From: Juglans regia
Taxonomy: Eukaryota; Streptophyta; Magnoliopsida; Fagales; Juglandaceae
Assembly: GCF_001411555.2 (NCBI RefSeq)
Contig: NC_049912.1
Coordinates: forward strand, 27,227,722 to 27,291,721
Length of the DNA: 64,000 nucleotides
Reading direction: 5' to 3'
The notes beneath the pieces are model-generated. The model searched no databases and was not told the DNA's origin. It saw nothing but the letters and a program-made list of their open reading frames with translations. This document shows positions 25,051 through 38,500 of the stretch, one piece after another. Both the position numbers and the translations under genes were made by a program. Within the stretch, counting starts at the first letter, position 1. Every line of letters begins with the position of its first letter.

Positions 25051-28000
25051 ATCAGTTGCCTTTGAAAATGGGAACAACTGAAAGAACATATGGAGGACAA
25101 CCTCAATATAAGAAGATGAAAAATCTAAAAGCATGTTTGGATATAACAAATTTTGGGAATTCTGAGAAAAAATTTCTGAGGTGTGAGAGTGGTGGGTCCA
25201 TTGAAAAGATTTGGAAAGAAAAATTATTGAGATGTGTGTTTGAAAGTGGTGGGATCCACTTAAAGTATAAACGTTTTGTGAGAGTTTATATGGGGGTTTT
25301 CTAAAACCGGTTTTTATTTTTTTGGGTCTTAGTGAAAGCGTTGGGATCCACTGATGAACTAGGAGAAATTTTTTTGTCAAGTGATTAGGTGAAAATTCTT
25401 TTGGGGAGATGAAACTTGAAAGAGTATTTTGGGGTTAAAACATGTTTGTGTGTTGAAGAAACTTCATTTTCTGATTGGCAGAGTCTAAAATTTTATAAAG
25501 TGTAGGAAGTCAATCATGAAACAAAATATTCATGGTTACAATTTGAATTGATTCTTTAAGTTGCACCCCACAAAGCATCCTTGCTACCTACCATAAGCCG
25601 CAACTGCCTTGCTGCAGAGGCGGAAGCAGCTTGTACCTCTGGATCCATCGCTTCATAACCTTGTATCAATCGAGTGTACATAGTTGGAACCTACATATTA
25701 TAAAATCATTTTTACTATATCAACTCTCAACTGTGACAATATCACTAACTTGACACTTTAGAAGGTATTATGATTATGATTTCTCTCTCCCCATCATATG
25801 TTTATCTTATAATGCCCAATGAATTCTACATAATCCCAGGCATTACACCACAGCTAATTTGCAGCAAAATCATAAATTTGCAACTTCAAAAGGTACATAA
25901 AATGGTCAAACCAAGTAAATATTAGGTGATTGAAGGATGCAAACAAAATAACTATCAAGCAGTAGGCAACTAATATAATGCACTGCATCCAGTAAAGGTA
26001 CACAGGGATAGTAACGGCACTGTAAAAAGTGACCATTATTTACATATGCATGCTTAAGATCAAGACCAGACTTACTCCTGTAAACACAGTTATGGCATCA
26101 TCGGCCCTAGTCCCCTTGATTGGATATGACTCACACCATCTCTGCCAAATTCCCCTTACACTAAATTTTGGCATGAACTCAACCTTCAATAACACAGCCA
26201 GATATATTACAACTCAAAGTAGTGCAAAAGTGAACTTTAATTGTTAACATGGATGGAAAGCAGAAAACAGCAGTTCCAAGTGAAGGAAAAAAGGGCCAGG
26301 AAAAAGGTATTAATCATGGATATGACAGAAACCTAATGTAGAATAGATTACCGTTGAACCCGCATAGAGAGGGGCTAGTAAAGCATTAAAAAGCCCATGA
26401 ACATGTATATAATAAGTTAAGGATCACTGCAACACTGAAGAATTCACAAAATCATGTTTCGTACAGCAGCATCACAGAAGCCATCAAAGTCATATGCACG
26501 AGCTGCAATGACATCAAAAACTAACACGGTTTTGTAATCTGAATTATATAAATATAAGGGATATGATGTAGCGGTAGGCAATGCAAAAACCGGTCAGCCG
26601 ATGTATACCCCCAAGCTTCTTTCAATGTTTGTACCTGAAACTCAACGTCGCAACAAACATCAATGCAAAATTAAAAATAAAATACCACAGGTAACAAAAA
26701 AAGGAATTATTGCATATTTATGTAACAGCTTTGTTAAGGCATTTTTGCATTAATTCTTAAGTTTGTCAATAGTAGGTAGAAGTTAATAGATACCATTCAT
26801 CATCCTGATGTAAGACACTCAGATCAAACACTCGGAAGAACAGTTAACAACAACAAAAGGCTTCAACTTGAACAGCCATCTAAAACTAAATAGTTTTTAT
26901 TTGACATTAACTTAGAAATAAATATAGATGCCATAAAGCAATAAAGCTATATCGACAAGTATGGTCAGATATATGTCACCTGAAAACCATGAGTTTTTTC
27001 ACACAAAGCATAGTAGTTTATTACAGACTGAAGGTTTTTAAAACGCATTAAAACTTAAGCGTTACATGGTTTGCATACCTGTGCAGTGATGCCTCTGTGC
27101 GTGTGAACAACTCCTTTGGGTTTACCTGTTGTACCACTTGTGTATACAATCAGAGCCGGATCCTCACCTGCACCATTGGAAGTGACGAAGTAGTAGATAA
27201 TATCATCCTCAATCATGCATGGATATTACTAGGATCTATAACTGCTCAAAAAGTGCATCACCATCTTACTTGAGCTCTTAATATTCCCCTGGAAAATCCC
27301 ATGTTCATCTATTTCTCCAGGTTGTGGATGATCAGATGCATTTTTCTGTGAAGAAACACTCGGAACGGTTGGAATAAGAGAAAATCTAGCAGCACATTTT
27401 GAGGCAACTTCTTGCAGAAACTCATGATGATCGTCAGTACTTAGTACCATGGAGACATCCTGTCAAAAACATGCATAAGAGTTCAACAAAAGCAAGTCTA
27501 CAAAATCCAACAAGAAACAAACCAGAAAAATTACAAATGAAAGATGGAGGCTGCCATGAATTAAAACTTCTTCCTGCATTTTATTAATCTGGACCATAAA
27601 TGATGTTGGTCATCTTTGGCACGATCATTTACAAATTTTTTTAAAACATTCTAGGACACACCGAATCATTCATCACATGTAGCAGCTCAGCCTCAGGGTA
27701 GGAGAGTGCAAGCGGAACTGCAACACCTCCACTCAACCAGATCCCTAGCATTCCAGCAACAAACTCAGCTGAAGGTTTGGCCACAATTCCTATTCGAGCT
27801 CCACAAAGACATCCAAGTTCTCCCAAACCATCAACAGAGAGAGAAGACTCTTCTTCATATTTGCTTTCTTTGGAGGCCTGATAACCAATCAATAATAATA
27901 GATGAGTATAGGATAATGATGAGTATGACAGACAATTTAATATTAATCTCTTTATTGGGTAATTAAAAAGAATATTGCTAAAGTCCAGTGAGCCAAACTT

Positions 28001-29475
28001 GAGGAATTCTTTTACTTCAATTATGAATATGGGATCAGTGTAATAGAATAGTTGCATTCCTATAGAACTTCCATAGTGCTTCCAATTCACAATACACGTC
28101 ACATACCCAAGGATGAGGTATATACAAGTGTACTTGAACTTCTTACTCACAGTTTTTAAGTCATTACTGCTTAAAATATTAGATATCTTCAATGCCGAGG
28201 AAATGAGTTGTACGTAGCTGTAACTTTGCTTATCAGCTCTAATAGCTACACCATCACCAGCCGCAGAACCTTGCTTGACAACTTCTTTGACTACCTCCAT
28301 AAATGTACCAGAACTTGATGCTGTAGAATAGAACAAAGAGCATATTGTTAATATCTTTTTTAATATCTTAATGTTTCTCCAAACCCATTAGCCCTCGCAA
28401 CCAAAAACCCAGCACAAAACAGGGACTTATAGTTTCTTAAAGAGAACCATGGGCACATAGTTTCCATCATAATACCCCATTTCAATATCATGGCATTCGT
28501 ATAAAAATCAAATTCAGACATATACTAATATGATCTTAATTTCACTACATCATGCGAAATAGAAGCCATAGAAAACTTTTGGACCCAGAAAAATAGAATG
28601 GCCCCATTGTTTATGATAGAATAATGAATCAAGGTCCAGAGTAGGAAAACTTTAAATTCTTAATCATCATCATAATTTGATGGTATGGTAATTGCGAATC
28701 GACACATTTGATTGAAGACAGTTGGTTCGTGCTTTTAAATGATATTTAAAACACAGTGAAGCCCTTCAATAATAATCGCAAAAATACGGGAAAGGAATGC
28801 AATTCCCCATCAGCATCAAGGATTCAACGAAATTAAAAGGAATAATGGTATCATTTCAAATAAGAGAAACTTATTGATCGCATGGAGCATGGTTGAATTT
28901 AAAAAAGAAAAGCACAAAAAACTGAAAACGACAGAAATTTGGTTACATGCAAGAACATCTAAATAACAAGACCAATATCAGTCAAGTCTAATCGCTACCA
29001 TCGCATTCCAAAATCACTTTCATTGAACAACAACATCACACATGAATCACCTACATATGCATACATGCATGCGTGCATGCAAAATTTCATATGCTCTGTT
29101 TGGTTTCCGATGAACGCATTACAAAAATGAGAAGAGAACGCAGCTTCAACAATCGAACCAGCAAAAAAAAAAAACCCTCCAAAAAGTCCAGGCCAATTAG
29201 TCAGTCATTTCATCGAGCACAAAGCGTAATACCCAAGACAGACTCTTTATACACTTCATCTCCGCATTTTTATTCTCAGCAACCAAACACGGGATTCCCA
29301 AACAATCAAAAAAAAAAACTGGGAGAGGGCAACATCGACACTCACACGAATACAGCCGGGATGGATGGACACGAGCAAGAGGTGTCGTCAGCCTCCTCAG
29401 CAAAGAACCGAAAGACAGAGTAAAAGGAGGCCTGAACAAGTGGTAGTTAAAGGACTTAAATGAGGATGGACTCAT
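21925..29475 (-). CDS. AAE13: Malonate-CoA ligase (acyl-activating enzyme 13), frameshifted
   Basis: Seventeen exons, 5' to 3': 29475-29346, 28320-28151, 27877-27662, 27459-27270, 27167-27079, 26634-26565, 26404-26352, 26183-26076, 25690-25592, 25000-24908, 24781-24703, 24401-24297, 23563-23473, 23014-22941, 22753-22574, 22143-22090, 21969-21925. The product would be 614 residues if one surplus base in exon 11 is discounted. Exon 1 encodes an Arg/Ser-rich mitochondrial-type presequence; Met51 (28300) is the probable start of a cytosolic form. Signatures: AMP-binding [11 protein letters not shown] (residues 244-254), LHHVHGLFN, RYGMTE (401-406), GYYVILGR and the catalytic-Lys tail NAMGK (596-600). 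AAE13 makes malonyl-CoA from malonate, detoxifying malonate and feeding mitochondrial and cytosolic acylation. Intron 6 is AT-AC, intron 14 is GC-AG. As read, the frameshift would truncate the protein in exon 11. Confidence 0.92.
24086..24199 (+). mobile_element. Short SINE-like insertion with 10-bp target duplication
   Basis: The ten bases AAACGATACC at 24086-24095 are repeated exactly at 24190-24199. The enclosed 94 bases end in CAATTGAAAAAAAATG, an A-rich tail, and contain a GC-rich body (GGGTGGAGGGCGAGGTCACG) unlike the surrounding intron. This is the hallmark of target-primed retroposition of a 5'-truncated SINE. It sits in intron 12 of AAE13. Confidence 0.75.
25018..25047. repeat. (GA)n microsatellite in AAE13 intron 9
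   Basis: Uninterrupted GA units close to the acceptor of AAE13 exon 10. On the transcribed strand it is a CT run and so may serve as a polypyrimidine tract 18 bases upstream of the splice site. Confidence 0.85.
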
Positions 29476-30769
29476 TGGGATTGAAGTAGGTGTGGAATGG
29501 GCAGTGGATGAGAATAATAATTGTGGCGCCACAAAATCTAGGTGTGCCTGATTTTATGTTCTGGTTGCGGAGCGGGTCGGTGCATGTGATCCTTTGTTTT
29601 TCATGCAATTCAACCACCTGCAGTGCACTGAAAGGCAACAGTTGGGTTTGCCTTTCAGAGTTTTCTTTTCGGAAGCTTGATAGGTTTTATATATGCAATC
29701 CTTTAATGGCTGTAAATGCAAAATGGCAATGGCCGATTCAGAAAAGAAAACAGCATTGATCAGTGCTTTAATAATTAATTTAATGTGTAGAAGTTGAGTA
29801 TGTTAAGACAAAACAGTGTATTTAATTAATTCGTTCTTGGAATCTTTTATGACTCCTCGGCGTTACAAACGGACTAATGTTTTTCTTTTTTGTAAGGTTG
29901 TATTCGATGCGAATGTCTTATTGACATAAATTGGACTCATTAGAGCATCATTGAGTATTTAGAGGTAAAATATACTCATAATAGATTAGTTAAATTTTAA
30001 ATAATTAGAATTTAGTTATAGTGACTTCTAAAATTTTTTTAAAATTTAAAAATTACTCTATATATATCAAATACATATTTTATTAATTATTTATCTCTTC
30101 CTTTTTTTTCTATCACATATTTTATTATAATTGATATAGTAATTTGAGTTAGTGATATATTAATTTAATTATAATATAATTAATAATTAATATATAACAG
30201 ATAGAATAATAAAATATAATAAAATTAAATAAATTAATAATTAAAATTATTAAATATTTTTAAAATTATTAATTACTCATTATTATATAATTAATAAATA
30301 GAGAATCTAATGTAGAGATTTGATATAAATAATCAAAATCAAATTTATCTTATATTATTTTATTATTATATAATAAAAAAATAATTATTACAATATAAAA
30401 ATTTATATAAATATAATAATTAAAAATTAAATTTATCTTATATTTATAAAAAATACCTTTTAACTTTTATTAATCCAGTAGAAATGCTTTTACATCTTTT
30501 TATTTTAGTACGTGATTTGAAATGTGATTGGACTATAGAAATTTTTTTAATACAAATGGCGTGTTTTGGTTGGTCATTTTGTGACAATCTTGAGGTGTCA
30601 GTTGCTTTTTCGGAGTTTCCGAGAAATTTCTCCACATGGGCTGCTATACAAAAACCACCACGTTACGAAAATGTCCTTTTTATCTTTTTGGATCATTGTA
30701 TTTTCGTTTTGTTAATATATTAATTAGTATAATAGTATCTTGCTCATTTACAACAAAATAGAGAAAGAA
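29476..30769. other. AAE13 upstream region, AT-rich spacer
   Basis: No gene seen. The first 100 bases are the probable AAE13 leader; the frame of exon 1 runs upstream to a GTG at 29532 without another ATG. From about 29930 to 30470 the DNA is extremely AT-rich, opening with AGAGCATCATTGAGTATTTAG, which may be another short transposon, but ends could not be defined. Confidence 0.45.
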
Positions 30770-31860
30770 CATGTCGCCAAGAAGAACTCTTGCAAAATAA
30801 AGGGAAATTTCTTGGAAAACAAAGAACGCAAGTACCACGTATTAGAAGTATTTTTCCTTCTGTTTAGTTAGTTTAGTTGTGAACCTAGTTATATTGATTT
30901 TACTTAGATAGTTTAGTTACTTTTAAACTTATTTTTCCCACCTCTTTTTTTGGCTTATATAAAAGAACACATATGTACATTTGTTTAATGCAATATTGAT
31001 AGAATTTGCAAATTCCTTAGTTCAAAACTTATCATGGTATCAGAGATAGGTTTGGTAGAAGAAGAAGAGGCAACAAAAGGTATGCTTGGAACCAAAACAG
31101 ATCTAATATCACGCTATCGTTCTTCTTGAAGGACTAGAGAAAAAACTTTGTTGATTGGAGGCAGAGGATCTATGAGAAAGATTGGATGTAAAGTTTGCAA
31201 CATGATTAGAAGAATGGACAAGAGGTAGAGAATTAGATGTAGAATTGGAGGGTCTGCCTTTTGATCGATATCCAGGAGGATATCCATGCAACTTAAAATA
31301 TTTATCCACAATATGCCCTGGAATGTAACAATGAGAGCAAATAGGTCTGCAAGTGGAAGGTTTGGCCATATGAACATATCCAACATGTGTAACTGGCACA
31401 GAAATACCGTTTGACAATTTAGCAAACGAGTCATGTACAAGTTGAAAGAACTTGAAGAGATAAATAGAATGAACTATGTGGTCCGTGACACCAGTATCAA
31501 TGATCCATTCATCATGAGGTAGGTAAGGAAGATGTGTTGTGTTGAGAGAAAAAACAGAATGTGGAGGAGAGAAGGAACACTTGCCAGAAAGTTGATTAAG
31601 TGGAGATGTTACCAGATTTGCTATTTGTGGTGAAGGAGCTTAGGATTCAGAATGAAGGAGTGCCAAAGTTGTTGACATTGCTCTTGAGTAAGAGGCATTG
31701 AAGGAACAAGGAATACATATGGATTTTCTTTGTCCCAGAGAAAATATGCTTTAGACATATTATTCAATCGATATACCCTTTTATCATTCTTATCACCAAA
31801 AACAGAAGGAAAAATACATCTAATACCACGTGACTGATATGAATTCAGGAAATAGCACAA
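30770..31860. mobile_element. Rearranged Ty1/copia retrotransposon fragment
   Basis: On the + strand a likely LTR (from about 30770, with a TTATATAAAAG TATA motif, ending ACTTATCA at 31034) is followed directly by TGGTATCAGAG (31035-31045), the primer-binding site complementary to initiator Met tRNA. The interior codes on the opposite strand: the protease motif WIIDTGVTDH at about 31507-31478 and a zinc knuckle C-X2-C-X4-H-X4-Y with the last Cys lost (about 31339-31298) followed by KLHGYPPGYR. Both are gag-pol hallmarks, but the knuckle lies after the protease, the reverse of the normal order. A Gln-rich gag-linker-like frame is at 31860-31621. Stops and frame changes interrupt it. No second LTR was found. 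Confidence 0.75.
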
Positions 31861-32752
31861 GAACTACTCTCTCTCTCTTTTTTTTTTCCTTTCTTTATTT
31901 TATCAAAATAAGCAAAAATAATATAAAGAAAATAATATAATTTTTTTACAGCCAATTATACTTGAACAATGGTCTGCTATCCAAATTTCCATCATACTCA
32001 CCATTCACATGCCACTGTCAATTATTTGAGAGTAACAGATGTACAGCAGCACGCTAATGATTTTCTGATAGGGAAGGGAGAGCAGCAAATAAACTCAGGT
32101 TTCGAAATGACTTAAGGATTTGTTCGGAAACACAAACCATCTCATCTCAAAAATTTTTATAATTTCCTTCTCAAATATTACTTAGTTCAAAACTCTATGT
32201 GGCGAGTGAGTTCGTTACTTCTTAGGTAGAAACAACTGGGAGAACTTTAGACAGGGCTAGAAAAGCAAGTACAGTGCTTAGGCAGAAGTCGCACGGCGCA
32301 CTTGAATATGTCAATCAAATTTATGCAGTGAGAATGGAAGAGGAGTAGTCTGTAGAAAGAATTCAGGGTCTATCAGGTGTGTACTACATTATATTTAAAA
32401 ATTCAATCGGAAATAAAATCAATGTGCTCGAGAATTAAATATATATATATATATATATATATATAGTTCATAGGAGATACTGAAGAGGCCCTCAAGAGTG
32501 AGCATTCGATGAATGTGTCCTTCCCAAGTTCTCACTTCTCCAGCCACAGCCTCATTTGGGAAAGATGATCACTTTGAAACAGAACTTGGAGAGAACAGAC
32601 TTCAGTGGTATGAGAACATTAAATGTGAGTTATCTGTCTGCAAATAACAAAGATGCAAAAATTTTGAGATTGGACAAAGTTAGCATCGATCAGAATAAGG
32701 ACTCCTCTCCATATGTCAGTAAGTTAACTGTTCCAGCAAATTTTAATTACCT
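31861..32752. other. Spacer downstream of SGB1
   Basis: No gene. Contains a fragment resembling the GTTTGGAT element body near 32108-32180 (CATCTCATCTCAAAAATTTTTATAATTT) and a (TA)n run at 32439-32465. The 3' untranslated region of the sugar transporter (minus strand, stop at 32753) presumably occupies the right end. Confidence 0.45.
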
Positions 32753-35700
32753 CTACTCGGGTGGGAGAAGCGCAATTTCTATTTCTTGGAGTGATTTTCC
32801 TTTTGTTTCCAAGACATTGGTCTTCACAAAAAACACAGCCAGCAGACAAAAGGCAGCAAAGATTGTATACAGTACTACTGCCCCTATTTGCTCCAGTAAG
32901 CGCAAAAAGAACAGACCAACAAAGAAATTCATTACCTGTAAGGGACACTGAAGTTAACTAACAAGATGGTACAAGAAGTTCATGAGCAATGTTTATTGGC
33001 ATGTCTGGCAAGTATTTATTTAAACTTTTTCTCAATGAAAAAGATAGAGAGCGGAAAAAAATATCTGCCCACAAAATCATAACAGGAAGAACTGCAGAAA
33101 ACTATTACCCAATGCACAGCCATGCAAACCGCCATTGCCTTAGCCCGAATCTGGCCAGGAAATATTTCTGAAAGGAGGAGACCAGGGACTGGACCAGCAC
33201 CAAGAGCAAACGTCAGGACAGATCTGCATTTTTATTTTGCTATTTAGCAAAATTTTCAAGCCATACGTATTGATAAAAATCAAAAGCTTCAAAATATATC
33301 TAATTCATATAAATTTGTATTAACAGTAGAGAACTTTTTAGATGCATATGACTTTAGATTCATCAATGAGTAAGGTACGAGATTTTATACTCTGTTCCGC
33401 ATATCATACTGTACATGTATCACATTATATTTCCAATCTTCTCTGGCTACAGTTTCAATTGCACCCCAAACTTGCTTGGAGAGAATGAGATTTGGATCCA
33501 ATATAAAACAATGGCCAATTAACACATTGATTCAAATGCGTTCAGTCATCACGGGATAACTGAAAAGCACATTTTAGGCATCTGAATATATTCATCAAGA
33601 GCTTTTGCAGCTTTGGGTTTCATTTCCGTTTTTCATTTTTAGTCTCTGTTTGTTTTTATTAACCATCCAAGTTGCAGCTCATTGATCACTCACAACAGCA
33701 TGCCACCAACTGATAGATACAACGCTCCAGAGCCTGATGAAAATGAATTTGCTGCAATTACTTGAAGTCCCATGGATAGCGCCTAAGCCAATGTGTAAAA
33801 GAAAAGTCATGTGACATGAGAGTCTAGAAAATACAGGTTTGAACTCAATAAACAGAAATGTAAGATAGCATTACTGCTGCAGAAGACACAAACCGACAAT
33901 CTTAAAGAAGCCCACTAGGAAGACCTTGTTTAGAGGTTTGGAGATAGTAATAACTATGTACTCTAACAAAGTACCAAAAATAAAAGTAGAGAAAATTTGT
34001 GGGTGTCACCCCAGATATCACCTCAGTCCAAAAAAAAAAAAAAAAAAGAAAAAAAAAGACCAACATGGAGCCTTAATGTGTAGTTTTTTGGTCAGCACAA
34101 AAGCATCATCTGTCCAGATATGATACTATTCGATCAGATAAAGTTATTTTTCCAAAAAATAACTTTATTCAGCAAAAGGTTTCTTTTTACTTACCATGCC
34201 CGAAAAACTTCCAAGAAGAAGTACCTTCCTTCCAAGTTTATCCATCAAGATCATTGCAATTAGTGACCCTAAAATAGGCAAAAAATGGTAAAGAAGATGT
34301 TTGACCATTTGTGCAACTAAGATACGTGCTAGTAAAGCCATCAGTACCCAATAAATTTGCAATCCCCACACTTATGTTTGCGATATCTGAAGGTATGCCG
34401 AAGCTCTTAAAGACAGTCGAAGAGAAATAAAATACAGCATTTATGCCAGATAGCTGTTGTAAAGCAAAAAGGGTAGATCCAATGAAAACCACTGCAAACG
34501 TATAAGTTACAAGGAAATCACTCAGAACAAAACACAGATGAAACAAAATATAGTATAGAAGAACTCCTATGCACCTTTGAAATGACGGCCATAAAACAAC
34601 TCAGAGAACTTTATGGTATCTGTCTCATCTCCTCTGTCTGACATTGACAATTCCGCCATTGCAGATTTGACATGTAATCCTCCTAGAATCTTCTCAAACT
34701 CAGCTTCAGCTTCAATACCTCTCCCTCTCTATAGCAAGTTTAGAAACAATCATGACATTGTCAAATCACCTACAAAGGTTCGATGATTCAAAACAATTGT
34801 GTAGACCTCCATGACAATTGCTCAGTTCTCCCAAAGCATGAACTGTTAAAAGAATGGACTAAAAGTGGACATGATATTAATGCATTAACTTACAAGAATT
34901 TGTGTATGCATGTATTCATGCATATACAAAGGAACAGAAGCATTAGGCTACTCATGAGAATATAGGAGGCTAAGAAAGTAAAACATGATAATATGTGGGC
35001 GCAATGGTAGCATGTAATCAGATCAACTGCCTCTATAGGAGTGTATTCTATTTACATCTTGGACCTTCATGGAAGACTCTGCCTAAATTGTTTAGTATCT
35101 GAGAGATGAATTGGTTATAGAAGCTTCTAAAACTGTCATATAATGTTCCCCCCAAAGCAGTCAGTATTGGAGAGAATTAGGAGAAACACACACGGGCCAT
35201 TGCTCCATGCAATAGGGCTCCAAGATTATTAATCAAATGAATATCTCCCAATCCATTAAAAAGGTAAAATACAAAGAAAATCAATTGCGTGTCTGGCTTG
35301 AACCCAGAACTAAATAATGTGATATGACCCACTATTTAATATTAAAATAAAAATCGAGTAAGTGGGCAAAGCATCCTCTACACCGGTCGTACAAAACTAC
35401 AATACTGATATAATCATAGGATATCATGTGTGGATAGGATATCATGTGTGGACAGGGTTATTCTGAAGAAAATAACTTCTTAAAAATGGCATTGGTAAAT
35501 TTGGGATAAAATCCAGATCTCTCATAACTGCCCTGACTACAGAAACTTAGAGCACAGCGCAAAGGTGAAAAGTGTTGAAATCAAACAAAAAACTGTTTCA
35601 AGAATAATGATTACTTATTAAAAAAAAAAGAAAAAAAAGAATAATGATTACAGAGAACAGCTGATGACCTTGAAAAGCCAGTGGGGACTCTCAGCACAGA

Positions 35701-37544
35701 ACTCCATGGAAACAGCAAGTAATGCAGCAGGAATGGCAGATACCCAAAAACAAATCCGCCACCTGAGTACATACAAACTGCTTATAAAATGTTCAGATAG
35801 ATTGGAAAAAGTCATAAAATTTCCAATGTTTCTTAATTCACGATCATATCTTACCAACCAACTATTTCCTTAGCTGGGAGTCCGATAAAAAGAGCTCCCA
35901 TAAGTCCTAAACATGTAGCAATTTGAGGGAAGCTCCCAAAAGTACCCCTTACAAAAGCTGGTGACACCTGCTCATTTCGATGAACCACGAGTTAGTATTT
36001 AGCAAAATAATGATAACAAATAAAGACTCTTAAAGCATACCTCTGCCACATAGAGAGCTGCAACAGATGGGCCAAGACCCATCCCAGTCCCAACAAATAA
36101 CCTCCCCAGAAGCATACCCCACAGACTTTTTGTTGTTGCACTGTAAGATCATGTTTGATTAATTTTCTAAGCTTCATAACAGTTTGAATGGCGCACAAAG
36201 AATATTTACTCAAATGGTATGGAAGCCTTTAAGCAAGAAACAAGCGGAGGAAGGAGGGGAAGAACAAAGCCCAGCCTAAATAAAGAAAATCAAACGTGGA
36301 GTACTGCTTTACAGTGTGGTTATAATTGTGAAACGATCCATGACCCATTTCTTGTAATATGTTCTTCTCAATCCATTATGCAATTTAAATTATAAATTAT
36401 TATCAGAAAGAACTGAAAACACTTTTTGAAGATAGGATAGAAATAATGAACCTGAACACACACGATTACTCAAACTCCATGATGGTGAAATGAAAGAGAT
36501 TATGGGTAAGTAACCCCCACATTTTAATTTCAGTACCGTTCTACCAAGATTTGTAAAGTGAAATGACTGGATGAGGCAAGAAGTCTCACTAATAGCAGGC
36601 AAACTCGACTAGAGTCTGCATACGCTATCTGATACCAATAAAGGATCTATTCTAATTACCAATAAAGCTTATTCCATTCTCTACAAAGATGTACATCAAA
36701 GCAAGAAAGAGTGGAAAATGCCACAGTTTTAGAAGATGGATTTTTAAGGAAAAATAGTAAGGTATGCCTCCAAGTTCAGTTACCTCATGGATGCACCAAT
36801 TATCATTGGTAGAGCACAAAATTGAAATGCTCTTCGACGTCCAACCCCATCTACTATCCAACCACTGAATAGAGATCCAGCAAAGGCGCCTCCTAAACAT
36901 GTGCTCACCACTAAACCTTCATTGAAGAAAGAGAACATATAAGGTAAACTTTTTTTTTTTCAAATGCATATAATAGAAAGATTCATTGCATTAAGTACCT
37001 TCAGCCAAGGTGTTCCCACTGAAGCCAAGGTCTAAAGAGATGCCTTCTAGAGTCTCATTTATCACTCTGCATTAAAAAGCAACAAAAGAGAATATATCAT
37101 TTTGATTTTCAAAACATATCATCAAGGAGAGAAAGAAATGATGATTATGAGTTACAAATATTAGGGACATACCCAAGATGGTAGCCAGCTAGGAATGAAG
37201 AAAGAGTTGCCACAAGGACATGTGGCAAAGAACGTCTCCATGGGGGGTTTCCAATATCTTTGCCATTCAGAAAATGTACTAAAGCAAACAAGAGAAGTAG
37301 TCCAACTGTTAGTAGCATCCATCATACCATACACGATTTTCTTGAGAAAGACTAGTGCTTTCAAAGCAAAAAGCGAAAATTGTTACAAGTTTTAGATCCT
37401 AACACGGAAATTTAGAATAAACCGTGAAAAGTGATTGAGTAATTTAAAATTACCCGAACTTCCTTCTTCGTCATATGCATTTATATAGTCCCTCGATGCA
37501 CCACGTTTGTACATCGAAGATGCATCAACATAACGTCCCCGCAT
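32753..37544 (-). CDS. SGB1: SGB1-like hexose transporter (MFS sugar carrier)
   Basis: Thirteen coding exons join in phase: 37544-37454, 37278-37173, 37066-36999, 36916-36784, 36140-36041, 35967-35855, 35762-35669, 34728-34575, 34491-34348, 34268-34195, 33782-33694, 33223-33109, 32935-32753 (487 residues). Sugar-porter motifs are present: GYHLGVINETLE in TM1, DGVGRRRAF in the first cytosolic loop, ESPHWLFKRGR after TM6, QQLSGINAVFYFSS (from residue 298) in TM7, DKLGRKVLLLG, and LETKGKSLQEIE at the C-terminus. It belongs to the plastidic glucose transporter clade; Arabidopsis At1g79820/SGB1 is reported at the Golgi, others at the plastid envelope, so location here is open. Assignment to SGB1 rather than its paralogue rests mainly on lying beside GC5. 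The initiating MRGRYVDAS is the first in-frame ATG; a 5' untranslated exon lies upstream. Confidence 0.9.
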
Positions 37545-38467
37545 AGCACACTTATCAGAACCTTCTCCGAGAGTTGGAAGAGAATTTTGTACAACAAACT
37601 GCAACACCAGACCAATCTCCAATCAATCCGATTACGAATTAATTCCATTGTTTTTACTACGTACCCATAGCCATATGCCACGCCTTAATAAATTTTAAAT
37701 TGGCAACACCAAACAACTGCGTTGGGGAACCATGCTAGCACTGGAATTGCAGAAGAAATTCTCAGATCTGATGCAATGGTTGTATTTGTATTGATAGTCG
37801 CGTTATATATGTTCATCCTACTACTAAATTTTCAAGTTAAATATACACCAAAATTCATACGCAACCAGATACATACATAAATATATATATATATACATAC
37901 ATACATATATATATATATATAAATACATTCATACATACATACATACACATATATATATACATACATATATATATGCATGCACTGAGTACATGCATACATA
38001 TATAAGTTATGCATGCAGACGCGCACACACGTACAAGCTGGTTAACGAAAAAGAAGAAGATACACTCATAGATGGAATTTAATTTCAATGATCGAATATA
38101 TCATACATTAAATCTTCAAGTTCATGAATGGATGCAAACTAGGAAAAACAGTAGAATTTTTTTAACAAAGAAAAAAAGGATGAGGTATTGAATCGCGACT
38201 AAATGCGCGCGCCCGCAGAGAGAGAGAGAGAGAGAGAGATTATTCGCAATGAGCAAGATAAATGTGCTCGAAAACGTCACCGTTTCCGAGTTCAAAAAAG
38301 AGGAAAAAACGACTCGCCATTTTCAAAGAGAATGAGAAAGAGAGAAAGCAAGAGCTCCCCACCGGAAACAAGGAATCGGAAATATCAACACATTATAATT
38401 ACAATAAAAATACCGAAGTATATAGGAAGCATCACATGATAAAAAAACAAATAAATAGGTGTACGTT

Positions 38468-38500
<33 letters not shown>

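Noticed and set aside
25117..25440. Possible transposon starting GCATGTTTGGATA in AAE13 intron 9
   Set aside because: The right boundary (AACATGTTTGTG) is a direct, not inverted, match and no target duplication is visible, so borders cannot be supported.
28298..28336. AAE13 start at a TTG-led frame at 28336
   Set aside because: A clear acceptor at 28321-28322 and an in-phase upstream presequence exon explain the frame better; 28336 lies in the intron.
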